Shown here in pieces: positions 25,857 to 34,682 of a DNA stretch of 64,000 bases. A program made the translations under genes and the position numbers. The notes beneath the pieces were generated by a model. That model worked only from the letters and a program-made list of their open reading frames with translations, had not been told where the DNA came from and did not search any database. The DNA is from Sphingobacterium faecium (GTDB taxonomy: Bacteria; Bacteroidota; Bacteroidia; Sphingobacteriales; Sphingobacteriaceae), in NCBI RefSeq assembly GCF_003054045.1, contig NZ_QBKH01000008.1, positions 110,664 to 174,663 on the forward strand, written 5' to 3'. Position 1 is the first letter of the stretch. Each line of letters opens with the position of its first letter.

Positions 25857-27940
25857 TGAGAACTAATTTTTATGAACAGATGAAGAAAGTTCCTTTTCTT
25901 AAATTTCTGTTTTTTTATGGTTTAGGTATATGGGTAGCGAATGCTAGTAGAACTGATGATAGTCGTTTTATTATAGTACAATTATTACTTGTTTTTAGTG
26001 TTGTTATTCATTTTATCTTCTTTTTTCAACGTTCGAGATTGGGTGTTTTATTTATGATCAATGGTTATTTCATGTTATCTGTATTTGGAATATGGAATAT
26101 ATGGAGAACATACGCTGATATTGATCGTGCTCATTTTTACGGGAAGGCAAGTGAACAGTTGGTGGGGATTGTGGATGATGAGCCTATTGTTAAAAATGGT
26201 ATAGTCAGATTTCCTGTTAAAGTGCTAGCACAGCAGATCGGCGTATCTTTTAGAAAAGCTACGGGTAAACTTATGATGACTATCGTATTGGATAGTACTA
26301 CATTAATTCGTTATGGTGATGAGCTCATGTTTGTCAATAAGATACAACAAATACCTACATCTTATAATCCGCTTGAATTTGACTATAAGAATTATCTGAT
26401 GCATCAAGGTATTCATGCTCAGATCTTCTTGAATGCTCATGAATATAAGACTATTAATCATAATAAAGGAAATGATATAAAGGCATTTGCACTTCAGATA
26501 AGAAAAAATTTGGTTGATAAATTTAAAAAGTATGTGGCAGATGAGGAATCTTTTCAAATTGCTGTAGCACTTATTGTCGGATATAGGACTATGATGTCTT
26601 CTGAGGTCATACATACATTTAGCAATACAGGTACTATTCACGTGTTGAGTGTTTCGGGTATGCATGTCGGCATTGTTTTCTTGTTTCTCATGTGGATATT
26701 ACAGCAGTTAAATGGAAATTACACTTTTAATTTTTTTAGACTTGTTTTATTATTGTTATCGATATGGGCTTATACCATTTTAACTGGTATGGCTCCTTCG
26801 ATTTTAAGAGCTGCGATTATGCTCAGTTTTTTCTTAATCTCTAGGTCGATGCAACGCGAAGCTAATATGTTAAATACAATGGCCTCATCTGCGTTCGTAT
26901 TGCTTTTATTGGAGCCGAATATGTTATTTGATATCGGATTTCAGTTATCTTATTGTGCGGTGTTGGGTATTGTTTTACTTTTTCCATTATTTAAATGTCC
27001 GATTTTTCTTGATGGCAGTCGTTTGGGACGTATAGTGTGGGATAGTACCATGATTTCATTAAGTGCTCAAATTATGACTGCACCTTTGGCTCTATTTTAT
27101 TTTGGTCAGTTTCCGAATTACTTTTTGATAGCAAACGTACTTGTTATCGTTCCTGTTACCATGATCATGTATATAGGTATTGGGATGTTGTTTATTCCGT
27201 TTGACCTGTTGAATGTATGGTTAGGGAATATGATGCAATGGTGTATCCAAATGATGTTCCAAATGTTGAAGTTCTTAGATCAATTGCCTTATGCAACTTG
27301 GACAGGAATTGTTTTTTCTCCGCTTATGGTTCTGGTCAGTATTGTCGTGATATTGATGTGTAGCTATGCATGGTATTGGAAAAATAAATCTGCTTTATAT
27401 TGCAGTACTATTTTTTTATTTGTTTTAATCATTCTATTTAGTTACCAGCAATATGTTCAATTAAATTATAGCGGTTTTCGTATTTATAATACGAGAAAAG
27501 AAATCACTCTTGCCTTTATAAACAAGAGTAAGGTTACTTTAATTAGTTCTTATGACTCCTTAAATTCTAGAAATTTAGTTTATAGTGTCAATCGGGATTT
27601 AACTCGATTTTCAAACTGGAAAGATATTGATTTTGTTTCATTGGCTTCCATTGATTCTCTAAGGACAAATCGTCTCATTCAGAAATCAAATTTTACAGTT
27701 CAAATTCTGGAACATGGGTCTCCTACGGTGCAGCCGACAGATCTCTTGCTTGTACGCAAAAATAGTAAATGGAATTTTATCGACCATATTAAGCTTGTTC
27801 AACCGAAGCTCGTTTTATTTGATGGTACAAGCACTGACGCTAATATTAGACGTTGGGAGTATCAACTTGATAGTTTGGGTGTCGCTCACTATAGCATAAA
27901 AAATAATTTTGCGTATGTTTGGGATAAGGAGTTATTATGA
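25856..27940 (+). CDS. comEC: ComEC/Rec2-family DNA uptake channel lacking a recognisable nuclease motif
   Basis: A 694-residue polytopic inner membrane protein. An N-terminal pair of helices and an OB-like soluble domain (about 20-195) precede the competence domain (about 215-490) with HVLSVSGMHVGIVFLF, LTGMAPSILRAAIM and LEPNMLFDIGFQLSY, all diagnostic of ComEC. In transformation it moves single-stranded DNA into the cytoplasm. After about 525 a soluble C-terminal region remains, but the metallo-beta-lactamase motif HxHxDH of B. subtilis-type ComEC is absent. The 5' end overlaps the HhH gene by 1 nt and the 3' end overlaps recQ by 4 nt. Confidence 0.93.
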   Translation: MRTNFYEQMKKVPFLKFLFFYGLGIWVANASRTDDSRFIIVQLLLVFSVVIHFIFFFQRSRLGVLFMINGYFMLSVFGIWNIWRTYADIDRAHFYGKASEQLVGIVDDEPIVKNGIVRFPVKVLAQQIGVSFRKATGKLMMTIVLDSTTLIRYGDELMFVNKIQQIPTSYNPLEFDYKNYLMHQGIHAQIFLNAHEYKTINHNKGNDIKAFALQIRKNLVDKFKKYVADEESFQIAVALIVGYRTMMSSEVIHTFSNTGTIHVLSVSGMHVGIVFLFLMWILQQLNGNYTFNFFRLVLLLLSIWAYTILTGMAPSILRAAIMLSFFLISRSMQREANMLNTMASSAFVLLLLEPNMLFDIGFQLSYCAVLGIVLLFPLFKCPIFLDGSRLGRIVWDSTMISLSAQIMTAPLALFYFGQFPNYFLIANVLVIVPVTMIMYIGIGMLFIPFDLLNVWLGNMMQWCIQMMFQMLKFLDQLPYATWTGIVFSPLMVLVSIVVILMCSYAWYWKNKSALYCSTIFLFVLIILFSYQQYVQLNYSGFRIYNTRKEITLAFINKSKVTLISSYDSLNSRNLVYSVNRDLTRFSNWKDIDFVSLASIDSLRTNRLIQKSNFTVQILEHGSPTVQPTDLLLVRKNSKWNFIDHIKLVQPKLVLFDGTSTDANIRRWEYQLDSLGVAHYSIKNNFAYVWDKELL

Positions 27941-29838
27941 GTTTAGATAGCATCAGCATTTTAAAACAATATTGGGGACATGATGGCTTTCGTCCATTAC
28001 AGGAAGAAATCATTCAATCTGTTTTGGAGAAGAGAGATACATTGGCACTTTTGCCAACAGGGGGGGGGAAATCAATTTGTTTTCAGATTCCAGCAATGAT
28101 GCTTCCGGGGATTTGTATTGTAGTAACACCATTAATTGCCTTGATGAAAGATCAAGTGCAGCATCTTAAAGATATCGGTATCCAAGCGGTTGCGATCTAC
28201 TCGGGTCTGAAGCCTAGAGAAGTGGATATTATTTTAGATAATTGCATTTTCGGGCAGATCAAGTTCCTCTATTTATCTCCGGAGCGTCTCTACAGCGAAT
28301 TGGTACAGGAACGTATCAAACATATGCCTGTCAATCTTTTTGCCATTGATGAAGCTCATTGTATCTCACAATGGGGGTATGATTTCAGACCTCCTTACTT
28401 GCAACTGGGTAAATTAAAGGAATTACATCCTGATGTGCCTTTCCTAGCGTTGACGGCTACGGCAACGACTGCGGTCATCGCAGATATCCAAGATAAACTG
28501 CAGTTTAAGCAGAACAATGTATTTGTCAAAAGTTTCTTGCGCGATAATCTAGGTTATATGGCACTAGAAGAAGAAAATAAAGCTGGACGGATGATCCGAA
28601 TCATTCAAAAGTTGGGTGGTTCAGGTGTCGTATATGTTCGTAATAGAAGAGAAACACAGGAGGTAGCCCGTTATTTAGTAAATAATGGGATTAGTGCCGA
28701 TTTTTATCATGCTGGATTATTAGGAAAAGAACGTGATAGCAAGCAAGAGGCTTGGATGCAAAACCGGACTCGTGTCATTGTGGCTACAAATGCTTTCGGG
28801 ATGGGAATCGATAAACCTGATGTCAGATTTGTCATTCATTTGGATATTCCCGAATCTTTAGAAGCTTACTATCAGGAAGCAGGTCGGGCTGGTCGAGATG
28901 GAAAAAAAGCGTTTCCTGTCTTATTGTATCAACAGGGAGATAAGGACCGTCTTTTAAAAAATGTTAAACTTAGTTTTCCTTCTGTCGCTTTTATTCAACA
29001 GGTATACCATCATTTATGTAATCATTTTCAAATCCCATATGGAGCGGGTGAGGGGCTTACATTTGATTTTGATGTTGTCGCTTTTATAAAAAAATATAAA
29101 ATTGAAACAATACCGACTTTGAGTGCGCTCAAGTTTTTAGAAAAAGATGGATGGTTAGCGCTATCGGAAGCTGTTTTTATTCCTTCACGGTTTAAATTTG
29201 AAATCAATCATCAGGAATTATATAAGATCCAAGTACAATACGAGCGCTACGATAAACTCATAAAAGCAATATTACGATCTTATGGAGGTGTTTTTGATGA
29301 TTATATTACCATAAATGAGTATGAGTTTGCTAAGAAATTAGTGGTATCTTATGAGCAGATTGTTAGCTTAATCCATGCTTTGGTACAAATGGAAATTGCA
29401 AGCTATATACCACCGACTGATGCTCCTCAATTATCTTTTTTACAAGATCGTGTCGATTATAAAAATCTATATGTCGATCATGTTTTTATTAGAGAAAGGC
29501 AACAGGTAAAAATTGCTCAAGTGGAAGCCATGCTCAATTATATCGAACATTCAACTTGTCGTAGCCAGTCTCTCCTTCATTATTTTGGTGAGCAGAATAG
29601 CTTATTTTGTCAAGTTTGCGATCTCTGTCTTATTCGCAATCATAAGGTGATGATGCACCATAATATTAAGCTAGAGATTGAACGTATTTTACTGAGTAAG
29701 CCACAAACTATTCAAGATCTGATCGGACAAATTTCTCTTGGTGATGATGAGATAAAATTAGGTGTGGTGAGAAGTTTAATCGACAACCACAAGATTCGTA
29801 TAGTAGAGGATCTTTACTTTTGGAATACGAAGATCTAA
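27937..29838 (+). CDS. recQ: ATP-dependent DNA helicase RecQ
   Basis: A 633-residue 3'-5' DNA helicase of superfamily 2. The Walker A motif TGGGKS is at 41-46, DEAH at 138-141, ATNAFGMGIDKPDVRFVIH and QEAGRAGRDG are motifs V and VI. A RecQ-C-terminal zinc site is suggested by CQVCDLC with an upstream Cys, followed by a winged-helix region. No clear HRDC domain is visible. The start ATGA overlaps the comEC stop by 4 nt, so it is translationally coupled to the DNA uptake channel. Confidence 0.93.
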   Translation: MSLDSISILKQYWGHDGFRPLQEEIIQSVLEKRDTLALLPTGGGKSICFQIPAMMLPGICIVVTPLIALMKDQVQHLKDIGIQAVAIYSGLKPREVDIILDNCIFGQIKFLYLSPERLYSELVQERIKHMPVNLFAIDEAHCISQWGYDFRPPYLQLGKLKELHPDVPFLALTATATTAVIADIQDKLQFKQNNVFVKSFLRDNLGYMALEEENKAGRMIRIIQKLGGSGVVYVRNRRETQEVARYLVNNGISADFYHAGLLGKERDSKQEAWMQNRTRVIVATNAFGMGIDKPDVRFVIHLDIPESLEAYYQEAGRAGRDGKKAFPVLLYQQGDKDRLLKNVKLSFPSVAFIQQVYHHLCNHFQIPYGAGEGLTFDFDVVAFIKKYKIETIPTLSALKFLEKDGWLALSEAVFIPSRFKFEINHQELYKIQVQYERYDKLIKAILRSYGGVFDDYITINEYEFAKKLVVSYEQIVSLIHALVQMEIASYIPPTDAPQLSFLQDRVDYKNLYVDHVFIRERQQVKIAQVEAMLNYIEHSTCRSQSLLHYFGEQNSLFCQVCDLCLIRNHKVMMHHNIKLEIERILLSKPQTIQDLIGQISLGDDEIKLGVVRSLIDNHKIRIVEDLYFWNTKI

Positions 29839-29903
29839 TTTGAAATCCAAATTTATATCCTTACTACCTGCTTATAGTTGGTAGGCAATGAAGGATAGGC
29901 ATA

Positions 29904-30020
29904 TTAACAATTAATCTCAACTTTTAATAATTTTGCTTTAATTTTTTCTGGATCTGTGATTAATATTGTTCGCTCTACTTGTTTTGCATGTTCGTGAATT
30001 TTTAAGGCTATTGGGCAATA
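29904..30020 (-). pseudogene. Coding-like fragment after the sulfurtransferase
   Basis: Read on -, this stretch has an open frame of about 38 codons with protein-like composition (for example EHAKQVERTILITDPEKI) and a TAA stop at 29904-29906. It has no ATG, GTG or TTG start, and an in-frame stop lies just upstream inside the sulfurtransferase gene. It may be the eroded tail of a lost gene. Family not recognised; chance openness is possible. Confidence 0.25.
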
Positions 30021-30841
30021 GGTAAATCAAGGTCTTCTTGTCCCCACTCGGACCAAGAACCATCATATACTTTGATGTTTTGATTACCGATTAAATGACT
30101 AGCAAAAGCTAATATGGATGCTGTGACTCCAGAACCACAAGAGAAGATTTGTTCATGGGTAGCATCGAATGTTTTAAACAAATCTTCCAATTCTTCTGTT
30201 GAGCGGTATCTGTTTCCTTTGAGAACATGGTCAAATGGAAGATTATAAGATTGAGGAATATGTCCCCCTCTTAATCCTGCTCTAGGTTCGGGTGCAGATG
30301 CGGTAAACCTTGCTTGGCTACGAGCATCAATAATACTTGCTTTGCTATTTTCATATTGAGTTAATACATAAGTTTTATCTGCATACCATGCCGTATTAAA
30401 TCGTGCTTGACCATTCCCTTTAGCTAATGTTTTTAAGTATTGATCAGCTATTGGATGATGTTTTTCTTTCCATGCAGGCAATCCCCCATCTAAAACATAA
30501 ACTTGTTCAAAGCCCATCACCTTGAACATCCACCATGCTCGAGGACTTGAATATACACCCCAGCGATCATATAGTATAATGATGCTATCTTGATTAATAC
30601 CTAATTCTTGAATGCCTTTTGTAAATACTTCTGTCGAAACGAGTGTATGTGGTAGGGCACTACTGTAATCTGAGAATATGTTCTCAATATCGAAGAATAG
30701 CGAGTTTGGGATCAACGCTAATTTTGTGTCTTTTAAGGACTGTCCCACTTTGTCAATCGTGCAGTCTAATAATACAACATTAGGATTTTCAAATTCTTTT
30801 TGCAGCTGTGCTGTGGTAATGAGGGAAGATGGGAAATACAT
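30008..30841 (-). CDS. Thiosulfate/3-mercaptopyruvate sulfurtransferase (tandem rhodanese)
   Basis: A 277-residue tandem rhodanese protein. The N-terminal inactive rhodanese domain (about 8-125) has SIIILYDRWGVYSSPRAWW; the C-terminal domain (about 160-275) has the active loop CGSGVTAS with nucleophile Cys235. The CGSGVTA loop is typical of 3-mercaptopyruvate sulfurtransferase (SseA type), but both substrates are possible. No signal peptide is visible. It lies downstream of rpsA on the same strand, with the rpsA terminator between. Confidence 0.88.
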   Translation of the reverse strand: MYFPSSLITTAQLQKEFENPNVVLLDCTIDKVGQSLKDTKLALIPNSLFFDIENIFSDYSSALPHTLVSTEVFTKGIQELGINQDSIIILYDRWGVYSSPRAWWMFKVMGFEQVYVLDGGLPAWKEKHHPIADQYLKTLAKGNGQARFNTAWYADKTYVLTQYENSKASIIDARSQARFTASAPEPRAGLRGGHIPQSYNLPFDHVLKGNRYRSTEELEDLFKTFDATHEQIFSCGSGVTASILAFASHLIGNQNIKVYDGSWSEWGQEDLDLPIAQ

Positions 30842-30891
30842 GGTTTACTAAATTTATGTTAGGTAAATTTAATTATGTTTTTGATATAAAC

Positions 30892-30920
30892 AAAAAAAGC
30901 CCTAGCAATTTGCTAGGGCT
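30892..30920 (-). terminator. Rho-independent terminator after rpsA
   Basis: On -, a stem of 10-12 bp (AAGCCCTAGC / GCTAGGGCTT) is followed by seven T. It lies 26 nt past the rpsA stop. Confidence 0.9.
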
Positions 30921-30946
30921 TAATATGATTGAGTTGATGCTAAAAA

Positions 30947-32881
30947 CTATTTACCGTTTTTCTCATCACCTTCCATTTGCTCTTTCAATTGTGCAAGAAC
31001 GTCTAAGTCACCTAATGTAGATTTCTCAACTGAATCTTTTACTTTTTTAACAGCATTGTTAGCTACTTTAGCTTCTTTTTTACGAGCATTGAATTCTTCA
31101 ACACGTGCTTCAGCTCTTTCATCTTCCCAAATACGAGAGTGAGAAATTACTAAACGTTTGTTTTCTTTGTTGAATTCAATGATTTTGAATGAAGCAACTT
31201 CATCAACTTTAAGTGCAGAGTTATCTTCTTTTACAGAGTGTTTAGATGGACAGAATCCTTCAACACCGTATTGTAAAGCAACGATATCACCTTTGTCTCC
31301 AACTTTCAATACTGTACCTTCATGAACTGAATCAATAGTGAAGATTGTTTCGAAAGTATCCCAAGGGTTCTCTTCTAATTGTTTGTGACCTAAAGATAAT
31401 TTTCTGTTTTCTTCATCTAATTCTAAAACAACAACATCTAATTTTTCACCAACTTTAGTGAATTCGTTAGGGTGGTTGATTTTTTTAGACCAAGATAAAT
31501 CAGAGATATGGATCAAACCGTCGATACCTTCTTCTAATTCTACGAACACACCGAAGTTAGTCATGTTTTTAACTACTGCAGTTTGTTTAGAACCTACTGG
31601 GTAACGCTCAACGATATTTTTCCAAGGATCTGGAGTCAATTGTTTGATACCTAAGCTCATTTTACGTTCTTCGCGATCTAAAGTTAAGATCTCAGCTTCG
31701 ATTTCATCGCTTACTTTTAAGAACTCTTGTGGAGAACGTAAGTTTTGAGACCAAGACATTTCAGAAACGTGAATTAAACCTTCAACACCTGGGATGATTT
31801 CTAAGAAAGCACCGTAATCAGCAACTGTTACGATTTTACCTTTTACTTTAGAACCAACAGCTAAGTCTTTATCTAAAGATTCCCAAGGATGCTCAGAAAG
31901 TTGTTTCAAGCCTAAAGCGATACGTTTTTTCTCATCATCAAAATCTAATACTACCACGTTGATAGTTTGATCTAATGATAATACCTCTTTTGGATGCTCG
32001 ATACGACCCCATGAAATATCAGTAATGTGAAGTAAACCATCAACACCACCTAAATCGATGAACACACCGAAATCTGTGATATTTTTAACAGTACCTTCTA
32101 ATACTTGTCCTTTTTCTAATTTAGATACGATTTCAGATTTTTGGTTCTCTAAGTCGTTTTCAATTAAAACTTTGTGTGATACGACAACGTTTTTAAATTC
32201 GTGGTTGATTTTAACAACTTTGAATTCCATTGTTTTACCAACGTAAACATCGTAATCACGGATAGGTTTGATATCGATTTGAGATCCAGGTAAGAATGCT
32301 TCAACACCTTTGATATCAACAATAAGTCCACCTTTAGTACGGCTTTTAACAAAACCGTTAATGATAGCATCATTTTCCAATGCTTCATTGATAGCTTCCC
32401 AAGATTTTTGAGTTTTAGCACGTTTGCGAGATAATACTAATTGTCCATTAGCATCTTCTTGCGACTCTACGAAAACATCAACTACATCGCCAACTGCCAA
32501 TTCTGGTAAGTCACGGAATTCAGATAATGAAACCAAACCGTCAGATTTGAAACCAACATTTAAGACAACGTCTTTACTGTTGATAGAAACAACAGTACCT
32601 TCGATAATTTCACCTTGATTGATTTGGTTGAAAGTACCTGCGTATTGTTCTTCTAATTTAGCGCGCTCAGCCTCGCTGTAATTTCCGAAACCTTTGTCAC
32701 TAGCATCCCAGTCGAATTCACCTTCTGGAGTGATCCATGTGTTAGATTTGATTTCTTCGATTAGTTTTGAATCAGCCTCTGATTCAATTTTTTCTGTGTC
32801 TTTCACCACTTTGGTGTCAGCGCCTTGTAGCTCTGCGTTTTTCGCTGCTAACTCTTTTTCTACTTCTTGTTTTTTTGCCAT
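30947..32881 (-). CDS. rpsA: 30S ribosomal protein S1
   Basis: A 644-residue RNA-binding protein with an acidic N-terminal extension (about 1-85) and six S1 OB-fold repeats (roughly 90-155, 175-245, 260-330, 345-415, 430-505, 515-590). Repeats 3-5 show the classic FGVFIDL / GLLHITDISW and FGVFVEL / GLIHISDLSW patterns. S1 helps recruit mRNAs, which matters in a phylum where Shine-Dalgarno sequences are scarce. Unusually for this window, AGGAG is present 12 nt before its ATG. The length exceeds E. coli S1 (557) because of the extension. Confidence 0.95.
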   Translation of the reverse strand: MAKKQEVEKELAAKNAELQGADTKVVKDTEKIESEADSKLIEEIKSNTWITPEGEFDWDASDKGFGNYSEAERAKLEEQYAGTFNQINQGEIIEGTVVSINSKDVVLNVGFKSDGLVSLSEFRDLPELAVGDVVDVFVESQEDANGQLVLSRKRAKTQKSWEAINEALENDAIINGFVKSRTKGGLIVDIKGVEAFLPGSQIDIKPIRDYDVYVGKTMEFKVVKINHEFKNVVVSHKVLIENDLENQKSEIVSKLEKGQVLEGTVKNITDFGVFIDLGGVDGLLHITDISWGRIEHPKEVLSLDQTINVVVLDFDDEKKRIALGLKQLSEHPWESLDKDLAVGSKVKGKIVTVADYGAFLEIIPGVEGLIHVSEMSWSQNLRSPQEFLKVSDEIEAEILTLDREERKMSLGIKQLTPDPWKNIVERYPVGSKQTAVVKNMTNFGVFVELEEGIDGLIHISDLSWSKKINHPNEFTKVGEKLDVVVLELDEENRKLSLGHKQLEENPWDTFETIFTIDSVHEGTVLKVGDKGDIVALQYGVEGFCPSKHSVKEDNSALKVDEVASFKIIEFNKENKRLVISHSRIWEDERAEARVEEFNARKKEAKVANNAVKKVKDSVEKSTLGDLDVLAQLKEQMEGDEKNGK

Positions 32882-32920
32882 TAATTATTTTTTCTCCTTT
32901 TCCCCACTTTGTAGGGACTG

Positions 32921-32948
32921 CAAAAATACGAAAAACTTTTATTAACAA
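32921..32948 (-). promoter_or_regulatory. Promoter of rpsA
   Basis: On -, TTG (32946-32948), a 17-nt spacer and TATTTTTG (32921-32928). The box ends 39 nt before the rpsA ATG. Confidence 0.6.
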
Positions 32949-33299
32949 GTATTTATATGTTATTTTTTTTAAAATGTTATCCACATTACATTTATTCTTG
33001 GGTATTATAAAAGGTTACACCATCAGTAAAGTCGGCCCCATATCAAGGTATGCATGTTAAAATAGAGAGAATAAAACGATTTATATCATTCATAGCTCCA
33101 ATTATTATGTATTGTTAATCTGTTGTAAAATAATTGTTTATAGTTTTCTTGTGCTATGCTATTGTAACACATGGTTGGATTTGTATCCATATCCTTAATA
33201 TATCAACTATCCCTGATTAGGATCGTGATAGCTAAAGGATGCTTGTTGTTGATATCCTAATTGTCAATCCCACCATGGAGTATAAATGTGGAAGGGAGA
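32949..33299. other. Intergenic region without a recognised gene
   Basis: A 351-nt gap between the rpsA promoter and the YihY gene. It contains a short hairpin (TGGAT TTGT ATCCA, 33176-33189), an 8-bp inverted repeat (ATTAGGAT at 33216-33223, ATCCTAAT at 33254-33261) and a single TTATCCACA at 32977-32985. No credible open frame or tRNA was seen. Confidence 0.45.
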
Positions 33300-34271
33300 T
33301 TATTGCTCGTTTATACCTTTGAATGAATTGTATGATTTTGGTCGTACGATTTTAATGCTTTGTTTGGATAATGCAATTGCGGCATTCAATTCATACCCTA
33401 TCAATAATATTAATGTATTGAGGTACATCCAGATCATAATCACAATTAAGGTCCCGATAGAACCATATAGTTTGTTATATGTGCCAAAATGGTTAATGTA
33501 AAATGCAAAACCAGAAAAGGTCAGGATGGCTAATATTGTTGCCAGTGTAGCCCCTGGACTAAACAATTTCCATCTTCGTGATGATGTTGGGGCAAATTTA
33601 TAAAGGCAGCTCACGGTAAAGAAATAAATTCCAAATATGATAAGCCATCGTGCTGCTTTGATTACAAATGCCCAGAAGCTTTTGGTAATCGCGATACTAT
33701 CTTTTAAATAATTGACAATAATGCCAGCATACGTAAATATAGTCATTCCTATTGTTAGTGCCATAATGATCAGAAAAGCAAGTCCCAGTGCAATCATTCT
33801 ACGCTTGATCCATGTTCTTTTTTCCGCCATGAGGGATGCTTTATTGAAAGCCCGCATCATGGATGCCATACCATTGGTCGCAAAATATGTAGCTAATATA
33901 AAACCGAAAGATAGGAGACCTCCATTTTGATTCTTGATAATATCTTCTAGTGTTGTTTCGACGACTTCATAGGCATTTCGCGGAATCACAACTTCTAAAA
34001 ATTCTAGAAGCTGTTCCTGAAAATTGTCTATGGGTATATAAGGAATCAACGTAAAAAGAAAGATAATGCCAGGAAAAATGGCCAACATGAAACTATAAGA
34101 AAGAGAAGATGCCTTACTTAAGATTGAATCACGAGATATTTCTTGAAAAAAAAATACAGCTACGGTATATAATGGTAGAGATCCGAATCCAGGTAAAATG
34201 ACCGCTTTGCTCCATTCAACAACTTGATTGTAAGGTTTTAATTGCAATAAGTAGTGATGAATCTTTGACAT
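33300..34271 (-). CDS. YihY/BrkB-family inner membrane protein
   Basis: A 323-residue polytopic membrane protein of the YihY/virulence factor BrkB family. There are about six hydrophobic helices; the family pattern includes SKASSLSYSFMLAIFPGIIFLF, the FGSLIW-like region replaced by LYGSIGTLIVIMIWMY, and a GYELNAAIA end. The biochemical role of the family is not settled. It is the last gene of a four-gene run on - (PASTA protein, mltG, thioesterase, this gene) with 2-nt gaps. Confidence 0.88.
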   Translation of the reverse strand: MSKIHHYLLQLKPYNQVVEWSKAVILPGFGSLPLYTVAVFFFQEISRDSILSKASSLSYSFMLAIFPGIIFLFTLIPYIPIDNFQEQLLEFLEVVIPRNAYEVVETTLEDIIKNQNGGLLSFGFILATYFATNGMASMMRAFNKASLMAEKRTWIKRRMIALGLAFLIIMALTIGMTIFTYAGIIVNYLKDSIAITKSFWAFVIKAARWLIIFGIYFFTVSCLYKFAPTSSRRWKLFSPGATLATILAILTFSGFAFYINHFGTYNKLYGSIGTLIVIMIWMYLNTLILLIGYELNAAIALSKQSIKIVRPKSYNSFKGINEQ

Positions 34272-34273
34272 GA

Positions 34274-34681
34274 TTAATCAAAATATTTCGACATTTTATC
34301 TAAAAAAATGGCGGGTGGCATTGTCGGTTTATTTTTGATGATATCTACAAATACCAACGTTGTCTCCCCCGTATTTACTAATTCTTGTTTTTCGTTGAAT
34401 AATTCATATTCAAATATAATTCTTACAGCAGGCTTGATACGAATGGTCGTTTTGATGGTTATCAAATCATCATATCGTGCTGGCTTGATGTATTTGCACT
34501 TCATCTCGATGACAGGTAACATCACACCCATATCTTCTAACTCTCGATAAGAAAACCCGGTACTTCTAAGCATTTCAGTACGTGCTATCTCGTAAAATGC
34601 TGCATAATTTCCATAGTACACATATCCCATTTTATCGGTTTCAGCATAGCGTACACGGGTTTGATATTCGAATTGAAACAT
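34274..34681 (-). CDS. Acyl-CoA thioesterase (YbgC/4HBT hot-dog fold)
   Basis: A 135-residue single hot-dog-domain thioesterase. The N-terminal VRYAETDKMGYVYYGNYAAFYEIARTE-type motif with the catalytic Asp (ETDKMG) and the following YxNY pattern is diagnostic of the 4-hydroxybenzoyl-CoA thioesterase/YbgC family. The natural substrate cannot be deduced. It starts 1 nt before the mltG stop region and is co-transcribed with cell-envelope genes. Confidence 0.9.
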   Translation of the reverse strand: MFQFEYQTRVRYAETDKMGYVYYGNYAAFYEIARTEMLRSTGFSYRELEDMGVMLPVIEMKCKYIKPARYDDLITIKTTIRIKPAVRIIFEYELFNEKQELVNTGETTLVFVDIIKNKPTMPPAIFLDKMSKYFD

Positions 34682-34682
34682 A

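Noticed and set aside
27430..27940. ComEC truncation by frameshift as the cause of the missing nuclease motif
   Set aside because: The frame is continuous to the stop, which overlaps recQ by the usual 4 nt, and no beta-lactamase motif appears in the other frames nearby.
32977..32985. Perfect DnaA box TTATCCACA upstream of rpsA as evidence of an origin
   Set aside because: A single 9-mer in AT-rich DNA is expected about once by chance in 64 kb on two strands. Another lies inside murD coding sequence (5972-5980). No cluster of boxes or dnaA gene is present.
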